DNA of 64,000 nucleotides, taken from positions 1 through 64,000 of the forward strand of contig LNEW01000075.1 in assembly GCA_001464375.1 (NCBI GenBank), in the 5' to 3' direction. The translations under genes and the position numbers were made by a program. The notes below the pieces were generated by a model that worked only from the letters and a program-made list of their open reading frames with translations, was not told the origin of the DNA and searched no databases. Each line of letters opens with the position of its first letter. The stretch's first letter is position 1. Shown piece by piece: positions 49,163 to 58,077 of this stretch. This DNA comes from Rhodospirillales bacterium Ga0074136. Lineage in GTDB: Bacteria; Pseudomonadota; Alphaproteobacteria; Acetobacterales; Acetobacteraceae.

Positions 49163-50138
49163 CGCGGGTCTCCACCATGCGCAGGATCTCCCATTCGAGG
49201 GCGGGGACCATGTGGCCGGTCAGTGCCAGTTCCAGGCTGCGCTCGACGCCGGAGATGTGGCGTTCCGCCTGGTCCACCGCGATCGAGGCCCAGCGGATAT
49301 GCGCGGCCACTTCCCACCAGCGCACGCGGGAATCGTCGACCGCACCGTAGCCTTCGTACAGCGCGGCGCGCGGGCCGATCCCCCCGGCCTCCTGCGCGTC
49401 GTTGCCGAAGCGCCAGCACTTCGCACAGAGCCAGCCGAGGTCGGCGTGCGGGTCGCTCCAGAGCGAGAATTCCCAATCCAGCACGGCGGTGACGCCATGC
49501 TCGTCCAGCATGATGTTGCCGGTGCGGAAGTCGTTGTGGACCAGCACGGCGGGCATCGGCGGCGGTGCGGTGCGCTCGAGGTGCCGCAGCCCCCATTCCA
49601 GGACAGGGCGCGGCGTGCGCTGGCGGTCGAGCGCGGCGTGCTGGTCGATGATGAAGGCGCGGCAGGGGTCGTCCGGCGGCGTGCCGAGGAAGGCCAGGTC
49701 CGCGCGCGGCGGCGTGATGGAGTGGATGCGCGCCATCTCCCGCCCCAGCGCGCGCGCGCAGGCAGCGCGCCCGCCGCCCAGGGTTTCGCTGCGCACCACG
49801 CGATGGCCGGCCGCGGTGCCGGCGACGCGCTTCATCACGAAAAAGGGTGCGCCGAGCACGCGGGCGTCCTCGCACAGGAACAGCGGCTGCGGCACCGTCA
49901 CGCCGGCGCTGAAGGCCGCGTGCAGCAGCGCATATTCCTCCGCCCGCCCGTGGCTGACGGCGAGCGTTGCCGCGTTGTCGGTGCGCAGCACCCAGGCACG
50001 CCCGCCCGAGATATCCAGCGCCCAGTTCTGCTGGATGGCGCCGCCCGACAGCAGCGCGGCGCTCTCGATCACCAGCGACGCGTCGCCGGTCGCGCCGCGC
50101 AGCCAGGCGGTCAGCCGGGCGCGGCGCGCTTCATCCAT
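49152..50138 (-). CDS. Phosphotransferase family protein (APH/ACAD11-N-like, LvaA-like)
   Basis: LVHNDFRTGNIMLDEHGVTAVLDWEFSLWSDPHADLGWLCAKCW. Confidence 0.92.
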   Translation of the reverse strand: MDEARRARLTAWLRGATGDASLVIESAALLSGGAIQQNWALDISGGRAWVLRTDNAATLAVSHGRAEEYALLHAAFSAGVTVPQPLFLCEDARVLGAPFFVMKRVAGTAAGHRVVRSETLGGGRAACARALGREMARIHSITPPRADLAFLGTPPDDPCRAFIIDQHAALDRQRTPRPVLEWGLRHLERTAPPPMPAVLVHNDFRTGNIMLDEHGVTAVLDWEFSLWSDPHADLGWLCAKCWRFGNDAQEAGGIGPRAALYEGYGAVDDSRVRWWEVAAHIRWASIAVDQAERHISGVERSLELALTGHMVPALEWEILRMVETRDAA

Positions 50139-51342
50139 GCCCGGCCTGGCCCCAGCGGAAGAAGCCGTCGCCCTCCGCGCGCAGGATGTTCGCCAGCACC
50201 ATGCGGTGGACTTCCGACGCACCATCCACCAGCCGCGCCTGGCGGGCGTAGCGGTAGATCCATTCGATCACCGTGTCCTTGGAATAGCCGCGCGCACCGA
50301 GCAGTTGCAGCGCCGTGTCGACGGATTTCTGCAGCGCATCGGCGACGACGATCTTCGCCATCGACACCTCCTTGCGCGCGAAGGACCCCTGGTCGAGCGC
50401 CCAGGCGGCGCGCATGGTCAGCAGCCGGCCGATCTCGATCTCCATCGCGGCCTGTCCCACCAGGCCCTGCACGCTTTCGCGGTCGACCAGCTTCATGCCG
50501 AAGGAATCGCGCTGCTTGATGCGCTCCATCGCGATCTCGAGCGACCGCCGTGCCAGCCCCGTCCAGCGCATGCAATGCGTCAGCCGGGCCACGCCCAGGC
50601 GCCATTGCGTGAGCTTCAGCCCGTCGCCGACATTCAGCAGGCGCTGGTCGTCGGGAATCTCCAGCCCGTCGAAGGCCAGTTCGCAATGCCCGCCATGTTC
50701 CTCCGGGCCCATGATGGGGATGCGGCGCACGATGCTCCAGCCCGGCGTATCGGCATCGAACAGGAAGGCGGTCAGGCCCTTGCGTTCGTCCTCCGAGGTG
50801 CGCGCGATGATGATGAAGATCTTCGCGTTGCCAGCCCCGGTGATGTAGTGCTTGCGCCCGGTGATGCGCCAGCGGTCGTTGCCGATCATCTCGGCCTTCG
50901 TGTAGGTCAGGCCGGGGTCGGACCCGCAGCCATCCGGTTCGGTCATCGCGAAGGCCGACTGCGCCGCGCCATCGACGATCGGCTGCAGCCAGCGCGGCTT
51001 CATCGCCTCCGGCAGCACCTCGTCGAGGATCATCATGTTGCCGTCGTCGGGCGCGGCGGAGTTGAACACGACGGGACCGAAGATGGAGCGGTTCATCTCC
51101 TCGTAGCAGGCGGCCATGCCGATGCGCGGCAGTTCCATGCCGCCCAGGCGCCTGGGCATCTGCAACGCCCACAGCCCCTCGGCCTTCGCCGCGCGGCGCA
51201 TCTCGACCAGCACATGCGGCGCGATGTTGTCGTGCTCGTCGTAGTTGGCGCGGTCGGATTCCAGCGGGATCAGGCGGTCATCGACGAAGCGGCGGATGCG
51301 GATGCGGACATCCTCGATCTCGACGGGCAGCACGAAATCCAT
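50131..51342 (-). CDS. Acyl-CoA dehydrogenase family protein (LvaC-like)
   Basis: FAMTEPDGCGSDPGLTYTKAEMIGNDRWRITGRKHYITGAGNAKIFIIIART, LGARGYSKDTVIEWIYRYARQARLVDGASEVHRMVLA. Confidence 0.93.
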   Translation of the reverse strand: MDFVLPVEIEDVRIRIRRFVDDRLIPLESDRANYDEHDNIAPHVLVEMRRAAKAEGLWALQMPRRLGGMELPRIGMAACYEEMNRSIFGPVVFNSAAPDDGNMMILDEVLPEAMKPRWLQPIVDGAAQSAFAMTEPDGCGSDPGLTYTKAEMIGNDRWRITGRKHYITGAGNAKIFIIIARTSEDERKGLTAFLFDADTPGWSIVRRIPIMGPEEHGGHCELAFDGLEIPDDQRLLNVGDGLKLTQWRLGVARLTHCMRWTGLARRSLEIAMERIKQRDSFGMKLVDRESVQGLVGQAAMEIEIGRLLTMRAAWALDQGSFARKEVSMAKIVVADALQKSVDTALQLLGARGYSKDTVIEWIYRYARQARLVDGASEVHRMVLANILRAEGDGFFRWGQAGHG

Positions 51343-51354
51343 GGCGCAGCGTTC

Positions 51355-52122
51355 CTAGAGCGGGTTGACCGAATGCCCGCCATCCACCGTGACCGTGGCA
51401 CCCGTCATGTGCGCACCGGCGGCGGAGGCGAGGAGCAGCAGCGGACCGGTGAGATCATCCGGCGACCCCAGCCGCCGCTGCGGGATGCGCTTGACCATCG
51501 CCTGGCCAGGCTCCGAGGCGAAGTAGTCGCGGTTGATGTCGGTCGCGACATAGCCTGGCGCGATGGCGTTCACGCGGATGGAAAACCGCGCCAGTTCCAC
51601 CGCCATCTGGCGCGTCAGGTGCAGCAGCCCGGCCTTGGCGGCGGTGTAGCCCGCCACGCCCGGGATGGTGCGCTGCCCCAGTACGGAGGCGATGTTGATG
51701 ATGGACCCTGGTTGCTTCGCCGCCGCCAGGCGCTTCGCCGCCTCCTGCCCCACCAGGAAGCAGCCGCGCAGGTTCACGGCCATGACGCTGTCCCAGTCAT
51801 TGATGCCCTGTTGCAGCAGCGGCTTCGTCACCGCGATGCCGGCATTGTTCACCAGGATGTCGCAGGGACCGCCGAGCGCCGCCTCGGCAGCATCGAAGGC
51901 GGCGGGGATGGTGGCGGGATCGGTGACGTCGAGCGGCACGGCGGCGGCGCGCGCGCCCAGTTCCGCGGCCAGCGCGGATGTCGCCTCGACGCGGCGCGCC
52001 GCCAACGCCACCTGCGCCCCCGCCCCATGCAGGACGCGCGCGAAATGCGCGCCCAGCACGCCCGAGGCGCCCGTCACCAGCGCCCGGCGGCCTTCCAGCG
52101 AGAACAGCGCGGCGATGTCCAT
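51355..52122 (-). CDS. SDR family oxidoreductase
   Basis: ALVTGASGVLGAHFARVL, NNAGIAVTKPLLQQGINDWD, YTAAKAGLLHLTRQMAVEL. Confidence 0.92.
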   Translation of the reverse strand: MDIAALFSLEGRRALVTGASGVLGAHFARVLHGAGAQVALAARRVEATSALAAELGARAAAVPLDVTDPATIPAAFDAAEAALGGPCDILVNNAGIAVTKPLLQQGINDWDSVMAVNLRGCFLVGQEAAKRLAAAKQPGSIINIASVLGQRTIPGVAGYTAAKAGLLHLTRQMAVELARFSIRVNAIAPGYVATDINRDYFASEPGQAMVKRIPQRRLGSPDDLTGPLLLLASAAGAHMTGATVTVDGGHSVNPL

Positions 52123-52208
52123 GCGTCACTCTCCCGCCGGCAGGCGTGCCACCCGTTGCGCCGGCCCGCAAGCCCCGCGATGCTGCCCCCCGGCACAGGA
52201 GAGACAGC

Positions 52209-52952
52209 ATGACCGTCAGGACCGCGCTGGTGACCGGCGCGCAGCAGGGGATCGGCGCTGCCGCGGCTCGTGCCTTCGCCGCGGCCGGCTACGACGTGGC
52301 GGTGAACTGGCTTGACGACAAGGACGCGGCCGAGGCGGTCGCTGCCGATATCCGCGCCGCCGGGCGACGCGCCGTGCTGGTGCAGGGCAGCGTCGGCACG
52401 GCGACGGAGTGCGCCGCGCTGGTGCAGGCGGCGCTGGATGGTCTCGGGCGCATCGACGTGCTGGTGAACAATGCCGGCATCTTCCCGCGCGTCGACTTCC
52501 TGTCGATGACCGAGGCGGACTGGGACCGCGTGCTGGACGTGAACCTCAAGGGCAGCGCCTTCTGCGCGCAGGCCGCCGCGCGGCACATGGTGGCGGCCGG
52601 GATCAGGGGGGTGATCCTGAACCTCTCCTCCTCCTCGGTGCGCGGGGCGGTGCTCGGCGTGCATTATTCGGCGACCAAGACAGGGGTCATCGGCATCACG
52701 CGGTCGATGGCGCTGGCGCTGGCGCCGCATGGTATCCGCGTCAACGCCATCGCGCCCGGACTGACCGATACGGCGCAGCCGCGTTACGGCAACACCGATG
52801 CGGAACTGGCCGAGATCGCCAGGACGCTGCCGCTCGGCCGCATGGGACGGCCCGAGGAGATCGCCGGGCTGATGACCTACCTGGCGTCCGACGCCGCGGA
52901 GTGGATCACCGGCCAAGTCTACCACATCAACGGCGGCGTCTATTTGGCCTGA
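52209..52952 (+). CDS. 3-ketoacyl-ACP reductase-like SDR
   Basis: ALVTGAQQGIGAAAARAF, VNNAGIFPRVDF, YSATKTGVIGITRSMALAL. Confidence 0.92.
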   Translation: MTVRTALVTGAQQGIGAAAARAFAAAGYDVAVNWLDDKDAAEAVAADIRAAGRRAVLVQGSVGTATECAALVQAALDGLGRIDVLVNNAGIFPRVDFLSMTEADWDRVLDVNLKGSAFCAQAAARHMVAAGIRGVILNLSSSSVRGAVLGVHYSATKTGVIGITRSMALALAPHGIRVNAIAPGLTDTAQPRYGNTDAELAEIARTLPLGRMGRPEEIAGLMTYLASDAAEWITGQVYHINGGVYLA

Positions 52953-53009
52953 CGCAAGGCGCGACCCGGTCGGCTGTGGCAGACTGCGATGTTCACGATG
53001 GAGGTGGCG

Positions 53010-53327
53010 ATGCGACTCCTGACCCTGTTCGGCCTGCTGGCAACCCTGGCCACCCCGGCGCTGGCGCAGCTCGAGCCTGGCGATGCCCAGGCCGGCCGCG
53101 GCCTGGCCGCGAACTGGTGCGCCAATTGCCATCGCATCGCCCCCGGCGGGCCAGGGCCGGCGACCGACGCGGCGGCATCCTTCGCCAGCATCGCCGCCAT
53201 GCCCTCGACCACCTCGATGTCGCTGCGCGTCTTCCTCCAGACGCCGCATGCCGGCATGCCGGACTACCGGCTGACGCGCGAGCAACTCGACGACGTGGTC
53301 GCATACCTGCTGTCGCTGCGGCGCTGA
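53010..53327 (+). CDS. Small c-type cytochrome
   Basis: Signal peptide, CANCHRIAPGG, M-containing C-terminus (HAGMPDYRLTREQLDDVVAYLLSLRR). Confidence 0.88.
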   Translation: MRLLTLFGLLATLATPALAQLEPGDAQAGRGLAANWCANCHRIAPGGPGPATDAAASFASIAAMPSTTSMSLRVFLQTPHAGMPDYRLTREQLDDVVAYLLSLRR

Positions 53328-53388
53328 TCGCGCGGTCTGGCGCCCCTCCGCGTCCCGCGCTACCCAAAGCGGAACATCCGTGGGGGAA

Positions 53389-54456
53389 ATGCGCGTGTCC
53401 AATGATCGCTTCCGCATCGGCTACCTGATCAAGGTGCCGCATCCGTCGTTCCTGGAAACGGCGGCGAAGGACCCGGCGCTCGAGCTGGTGCGCCTGACGC
53501 TGGACGATGGCGAGGACGCGGCGCTGAACATCCTCGCCACGTGCCGGGGCTACTACGTGCGCGCCTCGCGCGACGAATTGCCCAAGCCCTTCCATGTCAA
53601 CGACGCGCTCCTGGGGCGGCTGCCGAATTTGCTGATGGCCGCGTCGCAGGGTGCCGGCTACGACACCATCGAACCCGCCGCCTGCACCCGTGCCGGCGTG
53701 CTGCTGGTGAACCAGGCCGGTGGCAATGCCGAGGCGGTGGCCGAACACGCCGTCGGCATGATGCTCGCGCTGCTCAAGCGCTTCCCGGAATGCCACGCGG
53801 CGATGCGCGAGGGCCGCGCCCAGCGGCGCGAGGAATTCATGGGCCGCAACCTGCTCGGCAAGACGGTGGGGCTGATCGGCATCGGCAATGTCGGCACGCG
53901 CACCGCCGCGATCCTGCACGCCGCCTTCCAGTGCCGCGTGCTGGCCTACGATCCCTATGTGGATGCCGCGACCGTCGCCGACCGGGGCGCCGAGAAATGC
54001 GACGACCTCGCGGCCATGCTGGCGCAGTGCGACATCGTCTCCATCCACTGCCCGCTCACGCCCGAGAGCCGGGCGATGATGGCGGCGAATTCCTTTGCCG
54101 CCATGAAGCCGGGCTCGGTGCTGGTGACCACCGCGCGCGGGTCGATCCATGACGAGGGCGCGCTGCTGTCGGCGCTGAAGTCCGGCCACATCGCCGCCGC
54201 GGGCCTCGACGTGTGGGAACAGGAACCGCCGCCGGCGGACCATCCGCTGCTGTCGCACCCGGCCGTGATCTGCACCCAGCACACCGCGGGCGTCACGCAT
54301 GAAAGCCGTTCGATGATCACGCGGATCGCGGCGGAAGCCTTTTCGGCCTTCGCCGCCGGCCGTTTCCCGCCGCGCATCATCAACCCCGAGGTCAAGGCCC
54401 GCGTTGCCGAACGCTACCGCGCCGCGCTGGGGCGCGACATCACGGACCACGCGTGA
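53389..54456 (+). CDS. D-isomer-specific 2-hydroxyacid dehydrogenase family protein
   Basis: LLGKTVGLIGIGNVGTRTAAILHAAFQCRVLAYDPYVD, CDIVSIHCPLTPESRAMM, TTARGSIHDEGAL. Confidence 0.92.
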   Translation: MRVSNDRFRIGYLIKVPHPSFLETAAKDPALELVRLTLDDGEDAALNILATCRGYYVRASRDELPKPFHVNDALLGRLPNLLMAASQGAGYDTIEPAACTRAGVLLVNQAGGNAEAVAEHAVGMMLALLKRFPECHAAMREGRAQRREEFMGRNLLGKTVGLIGIGNVGTRTAAILHAAFQCRVLAYDPYVDAATVADRGAEKCDDLAAMLAQCDIVSIHCPLTPESRAMMAANSFAAMKPGSVLVTTARGSIHDEGALLSALKSGHIAAAGLDVWEQEPPPADHPLLSHPAVICTQHTAGVTHESRSMITRIAAEAFSAFAAGRFPPRIINPEVKARVAERYRAALGRDITDHA

Positions 54457-54494
54457 CCTGATCCGGCTTGGCGCGGCGGCACGGGCGCGGGAGG

Positions 54495-55658
54495 ATGGCG
54501 GCGATGACCCCCTCCCGCCCGTTGACCGTCGCCGTGCTGGGCACGACGCAGACCCTGTCCTGGGCGTCGTCCTACTACATCCCGGCCATCCTGGCGGCGC
54601 CGATCGCCGCCGAATTCGGTGTCTCCCGCGCCACCATCTTCGGCGTGTTCTCCGGCGCGCTGCTGCTGACCGCCTTCCTCGGGCCGATGGCGGGCCGTGC
54701 CATCGACACGCGCGGCGGGCGCGACGTGCTGGCGGTGTCGAACATCGTCTTCGCCATCGGGCTGCTTCTGATGGGGCTGTCCCCGGGGCCGGTGGTGTTC
54801 TGCCTGGCCTGGGCCGTGATGGGCGTGGCGATGGCGATGGGCCTGTACGACGCCGCCTTCGCGACGCTGGCCGGGCTCTATGGCAAGGAGGCGCGCGCCA
54901 GCATCACCGGCATCACGCTGATCGCCGGCTTCGCCAGCACGGTGGGCTGGCCGGCCACCGCGCTGATGGAAGCCGAATGGGGCTGGCGCGGTGCGTGTTT
55001 CGGCTGGGCGGCGCTGCACATCGTGCTGGGTCTGCCGCTGAACCGGCTGCTGGTGCCGCGCGCGCCGCCGCCTGAAAAGGCCGCCGCCGCGGCCGGTGAT
55101 GCCGGGCCGCCGCCGCGCGGGCGCGACATGGCGCTGATCGCCTTCGTGCTGGCGACAGCGGGGTTCAGCGCGGCCGCGCTGGGCGCCCACCTGCCGGGGC
55201 TGCTGCAGGCGGCGGGCGCGACGGCGGTGGCGGCGGTGGCGGCCGGCGCGTTGCTCGGCCCGGCGCAGGTCGGCGCGCGCATCCTGGAATTCACCTTCCT
55301 GCGCAAGGTCTCCCCGCTGGTCTCGGCGCGCATCGCCGCGTCGCTGCATCCGGTCGCGGTGGTGGTGCTGCTGGCCGGCGGCGCGCCGATGGCGGCGATC
55401 TTCGTGCTGATCCATGGCGCGGGGAACGGCATGCTGACCATCACGCGCGGCACGCTGCCGCTCGCGGTGTTCGGCCCCGTCGGCTACGGGCAGCGGCAGG
55501 GCTTCATCACCGCGCCGGCGCGCGCCGCGCAGGCGCTGGCACCCTTCGGCTTCGGGCTGCTGGTGGATGCCGTGGGGGCGCAGGCGTTGTGGCTGACGGC
55601 GGGGCTGGGCGCGGTGGCGTTGGCGGCGCTGTTCCTGCTGCGGCTGCCCTCGCGCTGA
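54495..55658 (+). CDS. MFS transporter
   Basis: SWASSYYIPAILAAPIAAEFGVSRATIFGVFSGALLLTAFLGPMAGRAID. Confidence 0.88.
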   Translation: MAAMTPSRPLTVAVLGTTQTLSWASSYYIPAILAAPIAAEFGVSRATIFGVFSGALLLTAFLGPMAGRAIDTRGGRDVLAVSNIVFAIGLLLMGLSPGPVVFCLAWAVMGVAMAMGLYDAAFATLAGLYGKEARASITGITLIAGFASTVGWPATALMEAEWGWRGACFGWAALHIVLGLPLNRLLVPRAPPPEKAAAAAGDAGPPPRGRDMALIAFVLATAGFSAAALGAHLPGLLQAAGATAVAAVAAGALLGPAQVGARILEFTFLRKVSPLVSARIAASLHPVAVVVLLAGGAPMAAIFVLIHGAGNGMLTITRGTLPLAVFGPVGYGQRQGFITAPARAAQALAPFGFGLLVDAVGAQALWLTAGLGAVALAALFLLRLPSR

Positions 55659-55704
55659 AGGATCGTTTCAGGGGCCGGCCGGTGCCCGCCGGTCGGACAA
55701 TGCG

Positions 55705-56433
55705 CTACCGCGGCAGTGTCTCGACAAAATACTCGTAGTTGTCGGCGTTCTCGGCGGCGCGCGCCGCATTCTCCTTGGCCAGCGTCAGCGCGCCGGTGGG
55801 GCGATAGGCATGGTCGCGCGTATTGGCGGCCAGATGCGACGCTTCGTGGATCAGGATGCCCCAGCGGCTGTCGGTGCCGTCCATGCGCGCGCGGAAGAAG
55901 GGCGGGCACAGCCCCAGCACCATGTCGCGTTCGCGCGCATAGGCGAAGCGCCCGCCCGGGCAGCCCGGCGGATCGTTGCAGCGAATGGCCACGCCCGCCA
56001 TGTCGTCCAGGCGCGCGGCGGTCAGTTCCAGCGTCATGCGGATGGTCTTGCGCGGTGCATTGCCGAACCAGCGGCGGACATGCGGGTGGTCGGGCTCGTC
56101 GCGCACCAGGCGGACCGCCTCGCGGATGCGGGTGCGCGCCATGGCCAGGGCTTCGTCGATCACCGGCTGGTGGTGTTCGGCCGTGCAGGCGGGGCCGGGG
56201 ATGTCGGCGGGGCCGAGTTCGAGCGGCGGCGGCTTGTCGCGCGGTGCCTCGACCACCAGCACCTGGCGATTGGGCTCCAGCGGCGGTGGCTTGGCGGTCG
56301 GCAATTCCGTGACGGGCGCCGCGCCATCGCTGGGCGGCGATGGCGCGTCCGCTCCCTGGCCCATCGCCGGCAGGGCGAGCAGCCACAGGGTGGCCGCGAT
56401 GGGCCACCGGCGGCGGCGTCGAAGGGTCGGCAT
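55705..56433 (-). CDS. Secreted M35 (aspzincin)-like metallo-endopeptidase, copy A
   Basis: Signal peptide; WGILIHEASHLAANTRDHAYR (HExxH plus downstream D) and ENADNYEYFVETLPR. Confidence 0.75.
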   Translation of the reverse strand: MPTLRRRRRWPIAATLWLLALPAMGQGADAPSPPSDGAAPVTELPTAKPPPLEPNRQVLVVEAPRDKPPPLELGPADIPGPACTAEHHQPVIDEALAMARTRIREAVRLVRDEPDHPHVRRWFGNAPRKTIRMTLELTAARLDDMAGVAIRCNDPPGCPGGRFAYARERDMVLGLCPPFFRARMDGTDSRWGILIHEASHLAANTRDHAYRPTGALTLAKENAARAAENADNYEYFVETLPR

Positions 56434-56503
56434 GGCGCACTGGATCACGCGCCGAACCAAGCACGCTGTCCAGCGCCGCGCCAGACTTGCGCGCGACGGC
56501 TGG

Positions 56504-57361
56504 TCACCGCCCCGGCAGGGTTTCGACGAAGAGCATGAAGTTGTCCGCATTCTCCGCCGCGCGGGCCCCGTTCTCCCGGGCCAGGGCCAGGGCCGCGACG
56601 CGGCCATAGGCGTGGTCCCTGGTCTCGGCGGCGAAATGCGTCGCCTCATGCACCAGGATGCCCCAACGCGTGCCGGTGCCCGTCATGCCGGCGCGGAAGA
56701 AGGGCGGGCAGACGCCCAGCACCTGCCCTTCGTCCAGCCGATAGCTGGCGGCGGGGCGGCCCTGCGCGTCGAACAGCGTGCGCGACATGGTCCGCGCATA
56801 GGCGGTGACCTGGCCGGTGCAGCGCGCCGGGTCGTTGCAGTGGAATTCGACGCCGGCGGTGCTGGCCAGCCGCGTGCCGGTGCGCTGCAGCACAACCAGC
56901 ACCAGCCCGGGCGGCGCGGTGCCGAACCACAGGCGGACATGCGGATGGTCGGGCCGGTCGTGCAGCAGGCGGATGGCGGCGGCGATGCGGGCCCCGGCTT
57001 CGACCAGCGCGGTGTTGACGACAGTGACCTGCTGCGTGTTGCAGGGGGCGGCCGTCGCGTTCGGCAGCGCCGCGCCAGGCGGCGCGGAGGGCTGCACCGG
57101 CGAGAGGATCCGCGGGAGAGACAGGGGCGCCGGGGCTGGTTCGTCGGTGGGTGAAATCACCCGCGGCAGGCCTCGCCCCTGCGCCGGCGGATCCAGGGGC
57201 GAGATCACTTGCGGCATGCGGTGCTGGAGCGGGGGCTCGGGCGGCGGCTTGCCGGGCGCCGGCTGCGCCACGGCCGGCGCGGCCGCCAGCAGCATTGCTG
57301 CGATCACCTGCCAGCGCCGCGCGGCGCTGGCAGGTCGTGGCGACGCCGCACCGGGCGTCAC
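56504..57361 (-). CDS. Secreted M35 (aspzincin)-like metallo-endopeptidase, copy B
   Basis: WGILVHEATHFAAETRDHAYG and ENADNFMLFVETLPGR; GTG start overlaps the Crp stop. Confidence 0.72.
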   Translation of the reverse strand: MTPGAASPRPASAARRWQVIAAMLLAAAPAVAQPAPGKPPPEPPLQHRMPQVISPLDPPAQGRGLPRVISPTDEPAPAPLSLPRILSPVQPSAPPGAALPNATAAPCNTQQVTVVNTALVEAGARIAAAIRLLHDRPDHPHVRLWFGTAPPGLVLVVLQRTGTRLASTAGVEFHCNDPARCTGQVTAYARTMSRTLFDAQGRPAASYRLDEGQVLGVCPPFFRAGMTGTGTRWGILVHEATHFAAETRDHAYGRVAALALARENGARAAENADNFMLFVETLPGR

Positions 57362-58077
57362 TGCCCGTCCCGTGGCCCCGCCGCCACCGCCGCCAGGCCG
57401 GCTTCGTCCAGCACGAACAGGAAGGCCTTCTCGGTGTCGTAGGACACCAGGTTCGAGGCCCGCCAGGCATTCAGGATGGAGATGATGCTGCGCGTCGTCG
57501 CGCCCAGCAGGTCGGCGAGGTCCCCCTGCCGGAACCGCGCGGCGAGCCGCGTGCCCTTGTCGGTCTTCACGCTGTCCGCCTTGAGCAAGTACATCACCTG
57601 CCGCGCCAGCCGCACTTCGAGTGGCGCGAAGGTGGCGTCCTGCAGCAGGCCGAAGGTTCGCCGCAGCCGCATCGACAGCAGCCGCGCCAGCGCCAGGCCC
57701 AGCGCGGGCTCGCTCTGCGCGGTCTCGAGGAAGGCGGTGGCGGGGATGCGCGCCAGCTTCACCTCGCCGATCACCACCGCGTCGGCGCTGCGCGTGGCGC
57801 CATCCAGCACGCCGATCTCGCCGAACACGTCGCCGGCGCGGAATACTTCCACCATCAGGCGCTTGGCGGCGTTGTCCGGGGCGCCCACGCGCACCCGCCC
57901 ACGGCCCTCGAGCACGGCATAGACGGCATCCGGCGCGTCGCCCTGGGAGAACAGCGGGGCGCCATCGGCGGGTGCGACACGGCGCGCGCCCTCGGCCAGG
58001 CGCGCGAGGGCGGGCGGCGGCAGGTCCCGGAACAGCGCGATGCGGCCGAGCTCCTCGGCCAGGCGCGGATCGCTCAT
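57358..58077 (-). CDS. Crp/Fnr family cyclic-nucleotide-binding transcriptional regulator
   Basis: FRAGDVFGEIGVLDGATRSADAVVIGEVKLARI (cNMP pocket) and RQGDLADLLGATTRSIISILNAWRASNLVSYD (HTH). Confidence 0.92.
   Translation of the reverse strand: MSDPRLAEELGRIALFRDLPPPALARLAEGARRVAPADGAPLFSQGDAPDAVYAVLEGRGRVRVGAPDNAAKRLMVEVFRAGDVFGEIGVLDGATRSADAVVIGEVKLARIPATAFLETAQSEPALGLALARLLSMRLRRTFGLLQDATFAPLEVRLARQVMYLLKADSVKTDKGTRLAARFRQGDLADLLGATTRSIISILNAWRASNLVSYDTEKAFLFVLDEAGLAAVAAGPRDGQ

Noticed and set aside
49402-52212. 936-aa + strand ORF opposite the lva-like operon
   Set aside because: Antisense shadow of strong APH, ACAD and SDR genes.
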